A stretch of DNA of 64,000 bases from Xanthostigma xanthostigma (GCA_963575645.1 OY754464.1:26923501-26987500), one strand, 5' to 3'. Numbered from the stretch's first letter, positions 47,601 through 62,600 are shown. The notes: generated by a model from the sequence alone, not told the origin. Translations and numbers: made by a program.

Positions 47601-50600
47601 ATAAAATGGCGTTAAGTACTGAAGAGCAACATAGAGTAATAGCAGAGTTTATAGAACTTTATAAACTTGAGCCCTGCCTATGGCGAATTAAGAGCAAAGA
47701 ATACCACGATCGTGGAAAAAGGGAAGCAGCTTATAAAAAATTGGTAGAAAAGCTGAAAGAAATAGACCATACCGCCAATAAAGATGCAGTCGTCAAAAAA
47801 ATTAATAATTTACGAAGCAACGTTAGAAAAGAAAAAGTATGAATCTGTTTTTGTATCTTTTATCTTCAAAATTAAAGCAAGGCCTAAAAATGCCAGCGCG
47901 TCATCGTCTTCAATCAATGCCATCGCAAAAAGAACTGAAGACCGCATCGGTACACCGGAACGTCCCCATACACGCTACCGACGTTCGGCTGACATGCGCA
48001 GGCAAACCTGTACAGGTAACCTCTCCGGTAGACGGCAGCGTGTATGGCTTGCTTAATAGTCGAAAATGCGAAAAAGAGAGCGTTCGATCTACTCTACAAC
48101 TGGAAAATATTTTCAGTTATACAGGTTGTCCCATTAATGATGTTTTGGGGATAACTACACAGTGTGATTGATTTCAATCAACTTATTGCGGAATGCTTTG
48201 AATTTTCGGGAAAAAAGTCAGTTCATTAATTGATACATTTGGTCTCTGTTATAAAATAAATCGTTTGCTTGACAATACTAGTGACAAAAGAAAAGTCTAT
48301 TCTTCGTTTCGTTAACTTTAATTGAAGTTTATTTTGTATAACTGTTCACTTTGTATAACTTAAGGGGTTACACTACCCAGCCGCGTCGAAAATAAGCTTT
48401 TTTTGTAAATTTTTTTTACGAGTGGCGGATCAAAAAAAAATTTAGGGCTTTTTTACGCATATATTAAAGTTCTCAAAAATTTTGAAAATGTCATATAAGA
48501 AATACGTTTTCAAACTTTAAACGCGTTTTTCTCGAAACTATGTTTTCAAACTGGTGTACACCGTATCTCGCTCAATTTTTGTCCGATTGACTTGAAATTT
48601 AAACGACAACTTCTTAGATAGATTTTCCGTGGAAGTACACACGATTTTTATGATTGAAAAATTATGACGTTCGCAGTTAACGATTTAAGCTTGAGTTTTT
48701 GCTAAAAAATGAAAAAAAAAAATTTAACTCATACAAGTTTGTGAATTTTCAAACAAAATTTAAAATCCTCGGTACTTCTATGGAAAAACGATTGTAAAAA
48801 AAGAAAAAAAATTCTATTTTGTTCCTGATGGTACACTAGGACTGCTACAATGTACACCGTTTTTCACCTAAAAAAATTTTTTTATACTACCACGACGCCA
48901 TTTTGTTATATATATAAATAACAAATATTTTTGAGAACTTTATAATAAATGCGTAAAAAAGCCCTAAATTTTTTTTTGATCCGCCACCTAGAACTCGTAA
49001 AAAAATTCACAAAAAAAGCTTATTTTTTTGACGCGCCTGGGTAGTGTAACTCCTTAAAGTTGTAATTGACAAATACATGTTGTTAAAATAATGTGAGATT
49101 GTTCTTTGTCACGAAAGAAATTAAAGGGGGGCGTGAAAATATTATTTAGTATCCCGAGAGGCTCGACGCAAAAAAAGGTTGAGAAATCCTGATCCATGGT
49201 ATGAAAAATATCTAAAATACTAAAAGTATCTAAGATATACAAAGTATCAAGAGACTTTCCAACTCTGAACGAAGCAACTAGTACATAAATAAATTTTGAA
49301 TATAAACAATACTGACGCATAAGTGACGCGAGACAGCGCATCTCTGTTCGTGTTGAGTTGCAACGACGTTTCCGGAGCCAGCAGTAGTTCGTCGGCGCTG
49401 TGATGAGATGGCGATACCAGTCGCAAACCTTCAAACACTTCCAGTTCTATTGCGGTCGTGTAAACGGTTGTCGGTTTCTTTGCCTTGGCACTGCATAAAC
49501 CACTGTCGATCGTAATGTTCAAATGCAAAGTCACTCGGCCAGCTTTCTCGCCTCGTAATCGTACCGACAGTTGATGGGCCGGCTCATAAATTATGCCTGG
49601 AATCGAATATTAAAACGATTTCGGTTTTTACACAATAATAACAAATGACATAAGTAGACAAAAGACTGTTTTTAAAGATTTTCTTCAAAATGATGACGGT
49701 AAATTTTCACTTTTCAGACTGTGCCTGCGCTCCTATCATTTTGATAGAAACTTTCAAAATGAAAAGACACACGAACACATCCAAGGACGGAGAGTTCAAT
49801 TTCGTCCGAGTTACGCATGGTACTTTTTGTACAACATGCCTTGAAAGTGCAAATAAATAAACATAATATTTATTTACCAACAGACCGAGGTCCAATAACA
49901 GGTAAAAATAAAAATAATACAAACACAAAAATAATACAAAAGAGGAAAAATATGTAAAACAATTAGATATGAGCGCCGATGGGTAAAGGAGCGGCGGCGG
50001 CGCGCCGACTTTTTGAGGTCGGCGGCGGCGGCGTAGTCGGCGGCGTGACCTTAGGAGCATTTTTTAATGATGGGCAGGATACAATAGAACAAAACATGTA
50101 GTTTAACAATCAGAATTATTATTTATTTAACACAAATTATTTTTATAAGGAAATGGTTTCTAGCCTAGAGCTAAAATATTTTTGTCACTTCGATTGGCAG
50201 AAAAAAATCAACGTTGTCATAAAGTTCTAATAACAATTAACAAGAAAATAAATAAAAAATAGAGAATAGTTACTTCTTACCACAACAAGTTTATTAGTGG
50301 ATGTACATTTCGAGAGCTATGCTCTCATCTTCAGCAATACACTAATAAACTAATAAACTTGTTGTGGTAAGAAGTAACTATTCTCTATTTTTTATTAGAT
50401 TCAAACCACAGTGCTCTTAATATTTTTGTTGTTAAGAAAATAAATCTTAGAGAAAACAAAGATGTTTCTTTTAAGTCATAAAAAAATATAAAGTAGTCTT
50501 TAAAAATATGTTTTCAACATTTTCTGATCGTTTAAACATATGCCTTTTCGCTCGGCGCGCCGTTACATTTTCACGGCGGCGGCGGCGGAAGGGAATCGTC

Positions 50601-53600
50601 GGCGGCGACGGCGCGCCGGCGCGGCGCTCATATCAAAAAACAATAGATTACAAGCTTACAAATGAAGGGTACACGGGAAGAAGGCGATTTGTCAGTAAAA
50701 ATTCGAAATTAATTTTTTTATGCCATCTTGTAGCCAATAGTCGTACCTTTCTGTTGGTGTATTCATTTTAGACAAGAATACGCTAAGTCAAATATTATAA
50801 GCGTTGAAAGAAATGCATCAGCAAGTAAATGGTACGATCTTAAACGCTTCAAAATGCTCTCCTGCACAATTTACATTTTATGACAAACCGCCTTCTTCCC
50901 GTGTACCCTTCAAATATAAATTAATTTTATATGAAGATATACTTCTTTTGGCGCGTTATGAAAAAATGAAAGAATTTTTACGATGCGCGCGCACACTGTA
51001 ACATCAAAATTAACAGGATGAAGTTGCTTACAGATAAAGGCTACCAACATAATAGAGGTAACCATTGACTTACACTAGTGAACATGCCGTCGCCATATAT
51101 CATAGTTGTTTTTTGGTTCACTGAGTGACAAGGGCGTCGCTAGGGGGGGGGGCAGTTGCCCCCCCCCCCCTAGAGATCAAATGTAGCTTGCCGCAAAGCG
51201 ACCAAAATGCGAGCAATTGACTTCCTTACCTATTAATAAATTCCGCATCGCTTGACAAAACGTAAATAAATTCACAAGGTTTAATGTATATTGTAGAAAG
51301 TATTGAAATATTCAGAATAACATTAAGATTTTGACATCCGTTTTTAAAATCGCCGCCATTTTAATGATAAAGTGGTTGGAAGTTTTGCAAAAAATCCCCG
51401 CAGGTTATGTTTTAATTAAATATTATTTTTGTTAAAATAAATAATTATTACTGTGTTTAAAAGTTTGATTTAGTTATTGTGCTGTCGAGGGCTTATGAAG
51501 TTTTATACATTGATATTAGAACCGTTCTTATTACAATCGTCATCGAGGCAAAGACTTCCAAAGTGTAACGCTTCATGCTCTCGGCGTTCATATTTTTTAT
51601 CCTCCATAATATTGCCCCATTGCCCCCCCCCCCTTAGTCATAAGCTGGCGACGCCCTTGCTGAGTGAGGAGAATAGAGTATGATAGAGACTATGTTGGCA
51701 TGCGCCTAGCGTCTAATAGCTGTATTTATGCTCCTGCCCTTTATTGTTTTACTACAATAAATTATTGGCGTGAAAATAAAAAACTACTTTTTAATTACAC
51801 CAAAGAAGTATAACTTACATAAGTACACGCACTCATTTTTGTTATAAAAAAAAATTACATTGAATTGGGTTAAAAACAATAAGCACTAACCTGTTTCATC
51901 AAACACGCCGCTTAAATCGATTATGTCATTATTAGACAAGTACCAGTCAAAGCGTACAGGCGGATTGGTCGAACCGAGAACCGTGGGCGTTATCTGATCC
52001 GGTATGCCAACAGCCCACGCCGGTATCACAGCGCCGACTTTAAACCGCGTCAACGGTACTCTGATTTTAATGCCGATCAGTGGTACAACGTGAACATCGA
52101 CTGTGTCCTGAGAGTAAATGACGCGTTGGCCCGTCGAAGGATTCACGCCGATAGCACGACCTGTCACCTGTGTATGACCGACTTTCAATCCTTCGACTAG
52201 TCCGTTGGGATTCACGTCTGTAAAAAAATAGTAGTTTTTGTTTATCTAGAGCAGTGATTTCCAAAGTGGTCTATATCTACCCACAGGGGTCGACGACAAC
52301 TTGCAAAGGGTCTATGTCAGCGGGAAAAAAAATTGGGGGTCTATGAAATGAAAATGGGGGTCAACGATAGTGAATCTCTTAACAAAAAAAGAAACAAACT
52401 GGACATCGTTAACCGAAGAGATTTAAGATTAAATCTAACTAAATTGATGCCAAATGTTGAAAATTTATTATTAAAGCATCAGGTTCATCCCTCACATTAA
52501 AAGCATTTACTTTTTGCTTAGTTATTTTAGGTAACAGAAAATAAATTTTAATTTGATTCGTTTATTTTGAATCTAATTAATAAATGTATAAAACTAAACA
52601 TTTCACTACCGTTATAAATTTAAATCGTTCAAAGTGAGTAGCACTATACCGGTTGTCAAAAATCATTTGAAATTAATGAATTTGCAAAAAATCAATATCA
52701 GATAAGCAGGGTGTCTACCCAAAACCAAAAAACAAGCCAAGTGGTCTACGAGACAAAAAAGTTTGGGAGCCTCTGATCTAGAGCGTAAATGCAGTCTTTA
52801 TGTACGAGCTGTGACATTACATTAAAAAGAACGACTGGCGAGTTTCAATAATAGCATTATGTTCGAGATACGTACTACCTTTTTTGCACATATCGTCGGT
52901 CTAATTTTAAAACCCCAAGTCAATTTTGGTTATTTTTTACGAGGTTTTACAGAAGTGTAGGTACTAAAATCCTAAAGCACTATAGCCTAAAATCATAATT
53001 TCATAAAATTTTGACTTACGAGGTTTTAAAATTAGACCGACGATATGTACCTCCTACAAAATAGATGATTTATACTTTATCATAAGTATAGTTCAGTGTT
53101 CGGTTATATTGGAATTTATTTGGATTATTTATATAAACTCCGCCTTCTTTGATATAGTTTTAAAAGGTAACTGACAGTTCGCAATTACTATTCGCCATGG
53201 GAACTGATTCTAGTGCTCTCTGGTGGCAGAAAATAAAAGCTGTATATGCTTTAATCACATTTATATATTTCATCTGACAGTTTATTGAAATGAGTAAACT
53301 AAAGAAAAATAATTTATTTTGTCTGAGATCTGTGCATGTTATGGTTCCTAAAGCATTTATATCGTTGCTACAAATAAATTTAAAAAAAGGATAGAAATTT
53401 GGGATTTCATAACGACAGTTAACAAATTTTCATCATTATGGAATATGGAAAAAAAACTTTTTTATTTAATGGAAAAAATGCAAAAAAAAAAGTAAAAATA
53501 AATTGCTGTAGGTATATAAACAAAAAAGAAAAGAACTAACCGATGAAGAAAAATCAAAGTTCCAAAAATGTACTGCTTCCTGACTATAATGTGATTCGCT

Positions 53601-56600
53601 TTAAACATCTGTTCTCCTTCTATTAGATGTCTTTTAGAATTACCCAAATACTTAATAATATCAGTAATATTTATTTCGAATTTATTATCAATTATAAATA
53701 AATTATGTGACGTTTACTTTAAAATTGATTAAAGCATATACAGCTTTCATTTTCTGCCACCAGGGAGCTCTAGAATCAGTTCCCATGGCAAATTGGATTT
53801 GTTAAATCGCTTTTACTTTACGCAGTAGTGGGAAATGGAAAGCAGCTATTTTATAAGGAGGTGTCCAAAAAATGTAGTTTACTTAGATAAGATAGGGCAA
53901 AACAATACATAATATATAATACTGCTGGTGTGCTATTTATGCCACTACGTACGTATAATGTCAGAATAATCCGTGTAAAATTCCACGTTAGAATCCGGAT
54001 GAGGTCCGCCTTTGCTCATCAGCTGCAGCGTGGAGCTGATAATAAGAGTTGTATTGCGCGGAAAAATCTTCAGCGGCGAAAACACTTGAACGTTGAGCGG
54101 CGTGCTTCGCAATTCGTGGTCAACGCGCCCCGCGGTGAAAGTTAATTTGGTGTCGCCTAATTCGAGACCCGTAACAATGAAGTGCATCTCACCAATTGGC
54201 CAGGGATCGGTAGAATCTTCTTCTGCCAGCTAAAAGTGAAATTATCGCCATCTTTAAATATCATAGAACTCAACGTCTTTCTGTCTGTCCGTTAGTACGC
54301 TTATAACTCGAAAACCACTGACATGATTCATACGATTTTTTGTTAATTTATGGGTCGTTGTCTGGTCAGCTTTTCATCTGGCGCGGGTACAAATCGGATT
54401 GAATCAAAAATTAAATTGACAAAAAAACTTTGGATAAGTTTTTATCCATAGATTGAAATCGAGTTTATGGCTGTTTTACTAGTGATGTGCCGGATCGTTA
54501 AAAATGTATATCCGCGGATACGGATCTGAATACGGATATTTGGTTTCAAGATCCGCGAATACGGATAGGGATCTTAACTTTCTTAGAGTACGCGGCGGTA
54601 AATATTGCACATCGACCTTTGGAAAGAGACTATCTGTTATGGGAAAAAGTTATTTGACCCTTTTAAGAGTTAACTCTCATAACAGATTGTCTCTTTCCAA
54701 AGATCAATATCTCATTATAAAGATAGTTTTTTAGTACCTTTGAGTTATGTACTATTGGTATGTTACTCACTACGATAAATTGTTGCAATATAAAGGTGCA
54801 AAATACGATTTTAAGAAATAAAAAATAATCTGAATGGAATTTAACAGTTTTTCATTATTACCTAATCACCTATATATATAAAATTTCATCTATGAATTGA
54901 AAATTAATACGGTAAAAGATCCGCCAAAAACTAACGGATACGGATCTTTCTTCTCCCTCGGATATCCGCGGATACGGATATCCAGCACATAACTAGTTTT
55001 TACTCGACTGCGTCAGAAGGAGGGTAATGTTTCTCGAGTGTTGTATGTGTGTGTGAGTACCATTTTGATAAAAATTTAAAAAAACCTCAAATGCGTAAAA
55101 ATGACTAACTAAAACAAAACAAAAAATACAATAACAAGAAACCCGACCGCACAAAAATGAAATTAATAATTAAAAAGATGAAAACAAGTCGGAATATCTC
55201 AATACGCAGCAAATGCTTTGTTTTTGCATGTTGACATTTTCCGACTCGTTTTCCTCTTTTTAGTTATTAATTTCATTTTTGTGCAGTGGGGTTTCTGATT
55301 TTTTCTAAAATAATTAAATTTTATTTCGAGATGCATTTTCAGAACTATATTCAAAAATATAAACCATAATGGGGTGTCAAACTTTGACCTCCCTAAATTT
55401 GCGGGAATTTTTTTTAGGTTCCGACTTGAAATATAGGTATCTGGCTTACAAAGCTTCATTTAATTACGCCAAGTTTCAGATTGATGTTTTTTTTTTATCC
55501 GGTGAAATTCGACTGTGACAGACATATGGATGGACAAACAAGTGATTCCATAAAAGGTCCGATTTTTATTTCTGAGTTACTGAACTTTAAAATTAGAACA
55601 CGCTTTACAGACTTCTATTATGATTCATCACCTCCCTGGTCTTGAACCTTGACCGACAATGGAGACTCAACTGTAGAACATGCATTTTATAAACTCACCT
55701 TAACGTTAATGATATTGCTCTCAATGAGAGGGCGTAAATTCAACAGCTGCATATCCGGAACCGGCAAGAGACTGTCCGATTCATCATAAAATTTTACGAT
55801 GCATTTAATACACCGTCCGATTTCCACACGATCGGCCATGTCGACCTTGATCGATTTCACAGACACAACATTTACGATAATCGTTACCGGTTTGGATACC
55901 AAACATAAATCGATAAGATTCAAAGTAAGTTCACCGTCGTTTATCGGTAAAAGGGACAGTTCCCGATTTCCTTCTGTATATTTAACGTCTACTATGTCAA
56001 CCGAACTCAAACCGAGTTCGTAATATCCGGAGCCCTGTTTAACTTCCATAGATACTCGGTTAGATGGATGATTATAGAGCGTTAGGAAGCGCGGAGAAAC
56101 TGTAGCATCGTCGACAAGAATCAAACTGATTTTTGTCGTGATGACGGGCGGTTTTATGCCCTTCTCGTTTTCATCTAAAAATTCCGGCCATTCCGGCGTT
56201 ATTTTATAATAACCTAAAATGTCACTACGATATCCGTTGACTTTTGCAAATACGTCTAAGCTCCCGGATTGTCGTGTCGGCGTTACCGTTTGGTACGCTT
56301 CTTTCGGCAAGACGACGTTACCTTCTGTGAGGTTTCTTGAGAAAGCGTTGACAGGGTGTCCGGTTTTACCGAATTCGAGTGGATTTGATTTCCATTCTAT
56401 TTTCAAACTGGTAATATTATCAAATTTCCGTCCTTGATCGTCTTTCACAACAACGTCCAATTCGATATCTTTGTAACTTTGGACGACAACGCGTTCGGCG
56501 TTCAAATCCATCGGACACGACTTTGAGTCGCTGATTTGACTCAACAGCGCCAGATGTATGAGTCTCGGCTTGCCGCAAATCACTTTAACACTAGCTATAC

Positions 56601-59600
56601 TCTCGGAATATTTACAGTTGGGCAAAAGTGGTCGGTTGCTAACCGATAACGTCACGATACTTTCACCCAACTCTCTACACAAGACGTGTATCACATAATT
56701 GTTTTGTTCACCCGGGAATTTGAAATCTTCACTGACGTCCACCGACTCCACAAATGCTGTTTTAGAAACGACTTGCCGAGAATGTTCCGAAGGTCGTCCC
56801 AACCACGGTCTCGGACCACCTAAAATAAATTATATTTTATCCATCGATAAAACTAATCACTCAAAAAAAAAATTGGTTGTCTGTAAAGTCGGTTTACAGA
56901 CGATAGTTTTACGTGATAACGTATTCCGCTCGAATATCATATTTAATAATACATAACCTAAATTTTAGTAGCTGTCAGGCGGAACGTGACACATTTCGGA
57001 ACGTTACACTTTTTCGTGCATGCAGCCGGTGTTTCATCAATTTATAAGACGTTATCACGTCAAAAACAAAACAATAACTGAATCAAACTAATTATCAATT
57101 CAGAAAACAAAATCGTGGCACTGTAATTGTTGCAAAAAGCACTGTCAGAAAATCTAGTTTGATAATGATCTTAGAATGCGACCACACATATTTAAATATA
57201 AGAAAAACGATGCAGAATTTTAAATCGACCCTGCTTGAAAAATAATTGATCGATTGAAAGGATTTTCTTTAAACTGTGTACACATGTAGTTTTTTGTACA
57301 ATTTTCGCTTCGAAATATTTTTCTACGCATTTTAATCCAAATCTAGCTTGACAAAAGGTCTTTTTCTATGCACATCAGTAATTTATTTTTCTGCGAATAG
57401 AACCTAATAATAAAGAATTTGGCGACAATAGACTGTTCTTGCATAAATTTAATTACATATGAAGGGTACACGGGAAGAAGGCGGTTTGTCATAAAACGTA
57501 AATTGTGCAGGAGAGCATTTTGAAGTGTTTGAAGATCGTACCATTTACTTGCTGATGCATTTCTTTCAACGCTTATAACTTTTGACCTAGCGTATTCTTG
57601 TCTAAAATGAATACACCAACAGAAAGATACGACTATTGGCTACAAGATGGCATAAAAAATTAATTTCGAATTTTTACTGACAAATCACCTTCTTCCCGTG
57701 TACTTACCCTTCATATACATTCAAGCTGTGATGAAGCTTTTTGAAATTATAGAAAAACAATTGAAGGAAATGTTATTCTTATCGAGCGTGTTTTTAGAAA
57801 TAGCTGACTAACTAACCGGAAAAGATAATTTTCCTGCTGGTACCGACGGCCAGCACAGTTTGTTTGGATGCCGGATTGATCACGACGAGCGGTCGATACG
57901 CTGACACAGTGACGCTATCTTCGAGTCTAATACCTTCGGTATTGTACGATACTGTGATTCTGGACGTACCGACTTCACGGCCCACGACTGCGACTGTACT
58001 GCAAGAAAGACCTGCAAACAAAATTTATGAATTTATCGACGGAGTGAGAATATTTAGAACAGCTTTTGGAAATAAACAATATACACCTATCCCCCGATTT
58101 ACACGGTAGATACGTTCCTGAGAAAAACGTGTAAATCGAAAATTAAAAATTTTCAAGTCAAAACCGTGTAAATCGAAAAGCTTGCAGAAAATGCATAATT
58201 TTGCTATTTAACAGTTGTGATTTTTTTCAATATTTTTAGGTGTACACAGAAATAAAAATAAAATGCATTGACAGGTTCTGAAACTGTGAAACTTTCACTC
58301 AAATACAATTTTCCGTAGATAAAACTTTAATTTTATGCGAAGAAATACAGACACAGTGTGCGTGTGCAGCAAGTCAGCACATAAGCTCGGGATTCCCCGT
58401 GAGATGTGTACACAGCGCACGTGTTCAATCACAGTAGCATTTAATAGAGTGCGATAAAAACAAAAAAAAAACTTATTTGGAAAACCGTGTAAAAGCGAAA
58501 ACGTGTAAAACAAGTACCGTGTAAATCGGGGGATGGGTGTACTTATAATGAAAAAATGTTGAGCGCTCCTTTTTTTAACACGTTTGAAGCACCAAGCATC
58601 AATCAGTGTCATAAATGCTCGATTTATTCAAGCGACAAGTATTTTTATTTTCAAAAATGTTTAAAAGCATTGAGCACTTACAAACTAGCTTAAAAAAATT
58701 TAGCATAAAGTATTTTAAAGTAACTTCTTAAATCTTAACTTCCAACAGAGATATTACATAAATTTTGGGCATGAATAATATTTTCAATTGATGGGAAAAT
58801 TCGGGCCTCAGAAAACAAGAAATATTGATCTCTAAGTTTAAACAAAATAAAGATTAAATAAGATAAACAAAATAACCCAAGGGGATCCGAACAAAATTGC
58901 GATCTGTAGAGTCGTGACATACATATGTACAGACCAACCAACAACTGCTGTTCGTGATTTTCAATTACAATTTTAGTAGTAATTAGTGATGTGCTGGATC
59001 GTTAAAAATGTATATCCGCGGATACGGATCTGAATACGGATATTTGGTTTAAAGATCTGCGGATACGGATCTTAACTTTCTTAGAGTGCGCGGCGGTAAA
59101 TATTGCACATCGACCTTTGGAAAGAGACTATCTGTTATGGAAAAAAGTTATTGACCTCTTTAAGAGTTAACTCTCATAATCTGATTGTCTCTTTCCAAAG
59201 ATCGATGTGCAATATCTCGTTATAAAGATAGTTTTTTATTAGTACCAGTGAGTTATGTACTATTGGTATGGTGCTCACTACGATAAATTTTTGCAATATA
59301 AAGGTGTCAAATACGATTTTAAGAAATAAAAAATAATCTGAATGGAATTTAACAGTTTTTAATTATTACTTAATCACCTATATATATAAAATTTCATCTA
59401 TGAATTGAAAATTAATAAGGTAAGAGATCTGCCATAAAACTAACGGATACGGATCTTGTTTCTCCCTCGGAGCTCCGCGGATACGGATATCCGGCACATC
59501 ACTAATTGAATAGTTAAAATACCGCATTCAAATCTGTTCAGTATTTTAGGGGAAAAACAGACACACACACACACACTCACACACGCGAGTAATTTTGCTT

Positions 59601-62600
59601 TACATACTAGTGATATTTAATCTGTATAACATATTTATGTTATCAGTATAAAATTTATCGGTGTCACGTCTTCTAAAATATGTATTTATAAAAAAAAAAA
59701 AACATCAAAAGATCGTTTTTGCATGGGTCCCACTAGTAAAATAATAATTGTAATTACCGACAGGTTCCACAATGGCACTTTTGTTATAATAGAAATTGCT
59801 ATCCGACGTGTCAACAATGAACGGCAAGCTTTGACATTTCGTGAACGGCACTTGAGATCCATCTTCACGCTCGGCGTACAACGCAATGTGCAAGAATATT
59901 GGCGTCCCAACTTCTGACTCCATTATGTACTCGTTGATTTCGAGTTTGGTTGGCGGGAGAATTCGAAATCTAAAACGAGAATTTATAACAAAAAAAATCT
60001 TGGCTCAAGCATATAAAAAAAATTTAGATGTAATTTTTTTTTGGGTTCCGTACCTCAAAAAAAGAGATTGTGAATTTTACACTACACACTACACAAATAA
60101 AACTGGTATAATTGTAAAAAAAACAAAAAAATAAATAAAATAATAAGTTCGTTCCAAGCATCCGCGAACGATTTTTGAGCTAGTGCGCAAATTAGTCTTG
60201 CGCAGTGACAAGACTGTACGGTTTTATTACCGTTCACGGCTGCTTGGAACGAACCTAATAATGCCACGTAGTTCTACAACAGTACGGAACCCTTGGTGCG
60301 CGATACTATCTCGCACTTATCCGGGTTTATTTTTGTAATCGTCTGACAACTTACTGTGAAACAGCTTTGTTATGATGGTTTCGGGCCATGGCTGCCGTAA
60401 TATGAAGGCTGCCGTGACCGTGCGTTTTGACGAGTCCAGACTGTGTAACCACACCTAACGCCCCGTTACTACTACTCCACAAGAAGTTTCCGTCGCCTCC
60501 CAATGCTTTCAACTGTACTTCGTATCTAATAAAAAAAGTCAACACAGTATTATTATGTTTGGATGAAGAAAATTCTTCGTAGCATAGGCTCAGACGAAGA
60601 GAAAACAGCGAAAAATTCAGTAACCATATGCATAGCCACAATACGAGAAACAAAAAAGATATTTGTTTACCAAAACGAAGATGCGCTAAAAGCACATATG
60701 GACCTAACTGGTTAGACATTAAACTGTTCAATAAACTACCATGCTCGGTTCGCAGTTTGCAAATAAAAAAATTTTATAAAAATTGGTTTTCTGTAGTCGG
60801 TTTACGGACGATAGTTTGACGTGATAACGTATTCCGCTCGAATATCATATTTAATAATACATAACCTAAATTTTAGTAGCTGTCAAACTATATTTTTACC
60901 GACTCTCTATCGCTTATACTGCGCTCTCGCTTGCAGGCACAGGGTCAGGCGGAACGTGACACTTTTCGGAACGTTACACTTTTTTGTGCATGCAGCCGGT
61001 GTTTCATCAATTTATAAGACGTTATCACGTCAAAACAATTAAAGACTATCTGACAAATGAGGCATTTTATTCAGTTGATGAATTTTTAACTGCAGATGTC
61101 AAGGTAAGCTAAACAGTTCTATTTTATATTGTATGTTCTGGAATTTTTTTTTAAACAATGACGAGTTTTACCACTATGGTCAAAACTATAAATATGTACA
61201 TTTCATGTGCACAATTCTGTATCTGACGCTATGATATTCGGATGGAATTGTAAATAAAGAAATTATTATTATTATACTATGTTAGAAACTGCTAATATTA
61301 TGCTGACGTTTCAACAATCATTTTTGTCATCTTTGGAGTTCAAATGCGGTTTTGGATAGTATTTTTGTTAATTGTTGTAAAAAGAAAATAATTATAACAA
61401 CAGATATAAATGTTACAATGCCGCTAATTTTATTCCTAATGTTAACTATTTAACATCACTATTATAAAAAAAAAAATTTTTTTTTATTTTTTATAAAAGT
61501 GACGTCATACTCGATCACGAACATTTGATGATTTCAAATTTAGGAATGGTTTCGTTAGAAAACAAACATGTTTCCAGTTCAACATGGGCATTCACAAATT
61601 ACGTAAGGGCAAATTTGGCGATTTTTTTACCACCCCTCCACCTTGGTGAGATGCCATGCGATTTTACTCGATTTGAAAAGGACATCAGTCTAATTATTCT
61701 TTTTTGCATAATAAGTATATCGTCAATACGCGTGGAGTTACCCCAACATACAATTTCATAATTAACTGCGATAAATATTATTGCATAGGTATGATTTAGC
61801 CATATTTTAGTGGAGAAACATTTTTTACTTAATTTAACCCAATTTTCTCGCAATTTTACGTTTCTTGCGGAAAAAAAATTACGTGATATTTGCCAAGATC
61901 CTCCCTCTCCCCCACGTGAGATTGGGTCAGGTCCAGCTCGACCCCCTCCCCTTCTAAATGCCTCACGTAATTTGTGAACGCCCCCAGATTATATAACACT
62001 ACTAACAAGCATGACGAAGATCTTATTAAAGATTTGCAGCCTGCAATATCTCTGTACGAGCGTCGAGAAAATTATTTTTGTGTAATTAGAGCATTTCTTG
62101 CCATTTCGATTGCATGCAAATTAGTAATACTCACTTTGGTCTTACAACCGGGTCCCAGGGCATTACTACTTCGCCCGGAATTATCAGTATCTTCGGATAT
62201 ATAAACATCTCGGCGTGAGCAGTCACTTTCGGCTCGATGGTCAGTCGACCTAGCTGCGGAGACACTAGCGCATCGAGCGACGCATGTACCGGTACTGTTC
62301 CGGCCTCCAGTGCCATTCCGCTGAGCCATGTTCCATTAGTCGAAAGCTCTTCTATATTAAAATGCACCGGATCGATCTGTGTGTGCACTTCTACACCCTC
62401 GTTTATGTGGATTTTGTGATCATTACTGCAAAAAAAAAAAAATTAAAAATGTGGAGATCGGTTGATCTGTGAGTCAACTCTAAAACTTCCCACTATGTGT
62501 TAAATACCTTACAATTAAGTGATACTGTAGTGTTTATAACACATTAAAGGTTATAAAAAGATAGTTAAGCATTTCTGAATCATAAGAATATCGTTGAACT

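Noticed and set aside
49707-50060. Open frame of 117 codons with Arg-rich start
   Set aside because: The Arg-rich part is the translated (GGC)n end of a repeat; the rest is AT-rich low complexity.
53462-53647. A host gene on the - strand with GNSKRHLIEGEQMFKANHI
   Set aside because: It lies between the inverted ends of a MITE and becomes low complexity at once; noted only as a possible relic.
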